Shown here in pieces: positions 6,330 to 7,138 of a stretch of DNA of 7,138 bases. How positions within the stretch are numbered: position 1 is the stretch's first letter; every line of letters starts with the position of its first letter. Source of the DNA: an uncultured Gammaproteobacteria bacterium (GTDB lineage: Bacteria > Pseudomonadota > Gammaproteobacteria > Pseudomonadales > Azotimanducaceae_A); contig CAJWGQ010000150.1 of assembly GCA_913041025.1 (NCBI GenBank), forward strand, positions 1 through 7,138. Reading direction: 5' to 3'. The notes under the pieces are model-generated. The model made no database searches, was not told the DNA's origin, and was given only the letters and a program-made list of their open reading frames with translations. The translations under genes and the position numbers were made by a program.

Positions 6330-6363
6330 GGTAGAGAGGGAAGTCTAAAGTATCCTCTCTACC
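6330..6363. terminator. hairpin between convergent radical SAM and exported-protein genes
   Basis: GGTAGAGAGG (6330-6339) pairs perfectly over 10 bp with CCTCTCTACC (6354-6363), and G6340-T6353 can add a wobble pair; the loop is 12 bases. On the plus strand it is followed by ATCTTTC, a modest U-rich tail; on the minus strand by GTTTAATCTA. It sits between two convergent genes and probably terminates both. The stem core AGAGAGG/CCTCTCT is the same as in the hairpin at 4652-4684. Confidence 0.68.
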
Positions 6364-6397
6364 ATCTTTCATAAAGGCTGTCGCTCAAAGTGATCCT

Positions 6398-7090
6398 CTA
6401 TTGAGGAGCAGAATAGAACGTTTCACAATCTAGCCCCCACCCGTATTGGTACTCCCTTATGCCGCTTAAATCCTCGAGAATGCTTGTGAACCATGGCTGG
6501 GTGCGAGCGTCTAGTGCAGCGCCTAGTCTAGCGGGTGAGGCGGTTTGCATTGCTACCATGACCCCTCCAGCCCATCTTCCAGAATCAGGAACGAAGACTT
6601 GCATGTCAACGTCTTCAAACCCGTTTTCTTTCATCGCCGCATGAAGCTTGTCCACCATGGATAGGTATTGAGGGAGATCTGTTGTTTTGACCATGATGTT
6701 CCAGCTTGCGAATTTTTCATCAAGAGCACTGGCCTGGCGAGCCACACGATAATTATCCCAATCACGTATCGTTCTTGTGACTTGCATTTTGGCGACTTCT
6801 TTTGCTATCGCAGGATTGTTAGGGTCAGTCTTCCAGGCTGTCTCGTTAGAGTCAAAAAGGCTCCAAAAATATAAGTCACCCATCTCTTCGGCGCCGATTC
6901 GAGGCAAGCAAAGACCAACTGCCGAAGCGCCGTTAGTTTTTGCGATGGCCTCAGAGCTTCCTTTAGCCCAGTCGCGATATCCAGCGGTATCGTCTGTGTT
7001 AACGGTAATCAGGCTCATCACAGGTTCGGTGGAAGCGTAGCTAGAAAGGAAAAGTAAGGAAAAGATAACCAGTTGTGTAATTATTTTCAT
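6398..7090 (-). CDS. exported protein with two alpha/beta-barrel-like domains, function unknown
   Basis: 230 residues with a signal peptide (MKIITQLVIFSLLFLSSYAS, cleavage about residue 19-21). The mature part looks like two copies of one fold. The first (about 25-115) runs from MSLITVNTDDTAGYRDW through a helix, VGLCLPRIG and LYFWSLFDS to a helix. The second (about 128-228) runs from SWNIMVKTTDLPQYL through a helix, MQVFVPDSGRW and VMVAMQTAS to a helix and GWGLDCETF. Each copy reads strand, D..Y-helix, strand with Pro, strand, helix, like a tandem dimeric alpha-beta barrel or NIPSNAP-type domain (inference). Cys61 and Cys222 are the only cysteines after the signal and could pair. The second copy resembles the protein at 4714-5133. 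No catalytic motif is visible, so a binding or chaperone-like role is as likely as an enzyme. The ribosome-binding site is weak (AGAGA about 10 bases before ATG). The gene converges on the radical SAM gene. Confidence 0.8.
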   Translation of the reverse strand: MKIITQLVIFSLLFLSSYASTEPVMSLITVNTDDTAGYRDWAKGSSEAIAKTNGASAVGLCLPRIGAEEMGDLYFWSLFDSNETAWKTDPNNPAIAKEVAKMQVTRTIRDWDNYRVARQASALDEKFASWNIMVKTTDLPQYLSMVDKLHAAMKENGFEDVDMQVFVPDSGRWAGGVMVAMQTASPARLGAALDARTQPWFTSILEDLSGIREYQYGWGLDCETFYSAPQ

Positions 7091-7138
7091 AGGTGGGTTC
7101 TCTACTAAGATTAGTGTTCGGCCAATTTAAGTACCAGA

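Noticed and set aside
6394..6407. TCCTC-TATT-GAGGA hairpin at the end of the large exported-protein gene
   Set aside because: A 5-bp stem that overlaps the stop codon and has no U tract; likely chance given the stronger hairpin at 6330-6363.
6459..7040. Plus-strand open frames across the large exported-protein gene
   Set aside because: They are shadows of the minus-strand gene, which has a signal peptide and regular domain structure; the shadows overlap each other in different frames.

Overview
The window looks like chromosome of a marine-type gammaproteobacterium. The reasons are a moderate, slightly AT-rich base composition, a long TonB-dependent receptor of the plug-plus-22-strand type, and small exported proteins of the sort found beside such receptors in oligotrophic marine lineages. 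This placement is inference from protein style only. I see no rRNA, tRNA, CRISPR array, insertion sequence or phage gene.

Left block (1-1209, all +): the 3' end of a zinc-independent NADP-dependent MDR oxidoreductase (COG2130 / CurA-PTGR type), a small probable lipoprotein 5 bp downstream, and a glutathione S-transferase family protein whose GTG start overlaps the lipoprotein gene by 26 bp. The spacing suggests one co-transcribed, translationally coupled unit that could deal with electrophilic or unsaturated carbonyl compounds (inference).

Middle block: a sulfotransferase-family protein with a C-terminal membrane anchor (1283-1978, -) is divergent from a TonB-dependent outer-membrane receptor (2224-4644, +). 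They share a 245-bp control region holding two GTTAAC boxes and a possible 11-codon leader reading frame.

Right block: a small exported protein (4714-5133, -) is divergent from a radical SAM enzyme (5319-6272, +) with an unusual Cys-rich C-terminus. The enzyme gene converges on a larger exported protein (6398-7090, -). The larger exported protein looks like two copies of a small alpha/beta domain, and the small one resembles its second copy. Both convergent junctions here (4645-4713 and 6273-6397) carry strong hairpins with the same stem core, AGAGAGG/CCTCTCT.

The most interesting candidate is the right block. A radical SAM enzyme of unknown substrate sits between two related exported proteins and close to a TonB receptor. 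Whether these act together is unproven. No RiPP precursor peptide was visible near the radical SAM gene, so a peptide-maturation role is not supported by the sequence.
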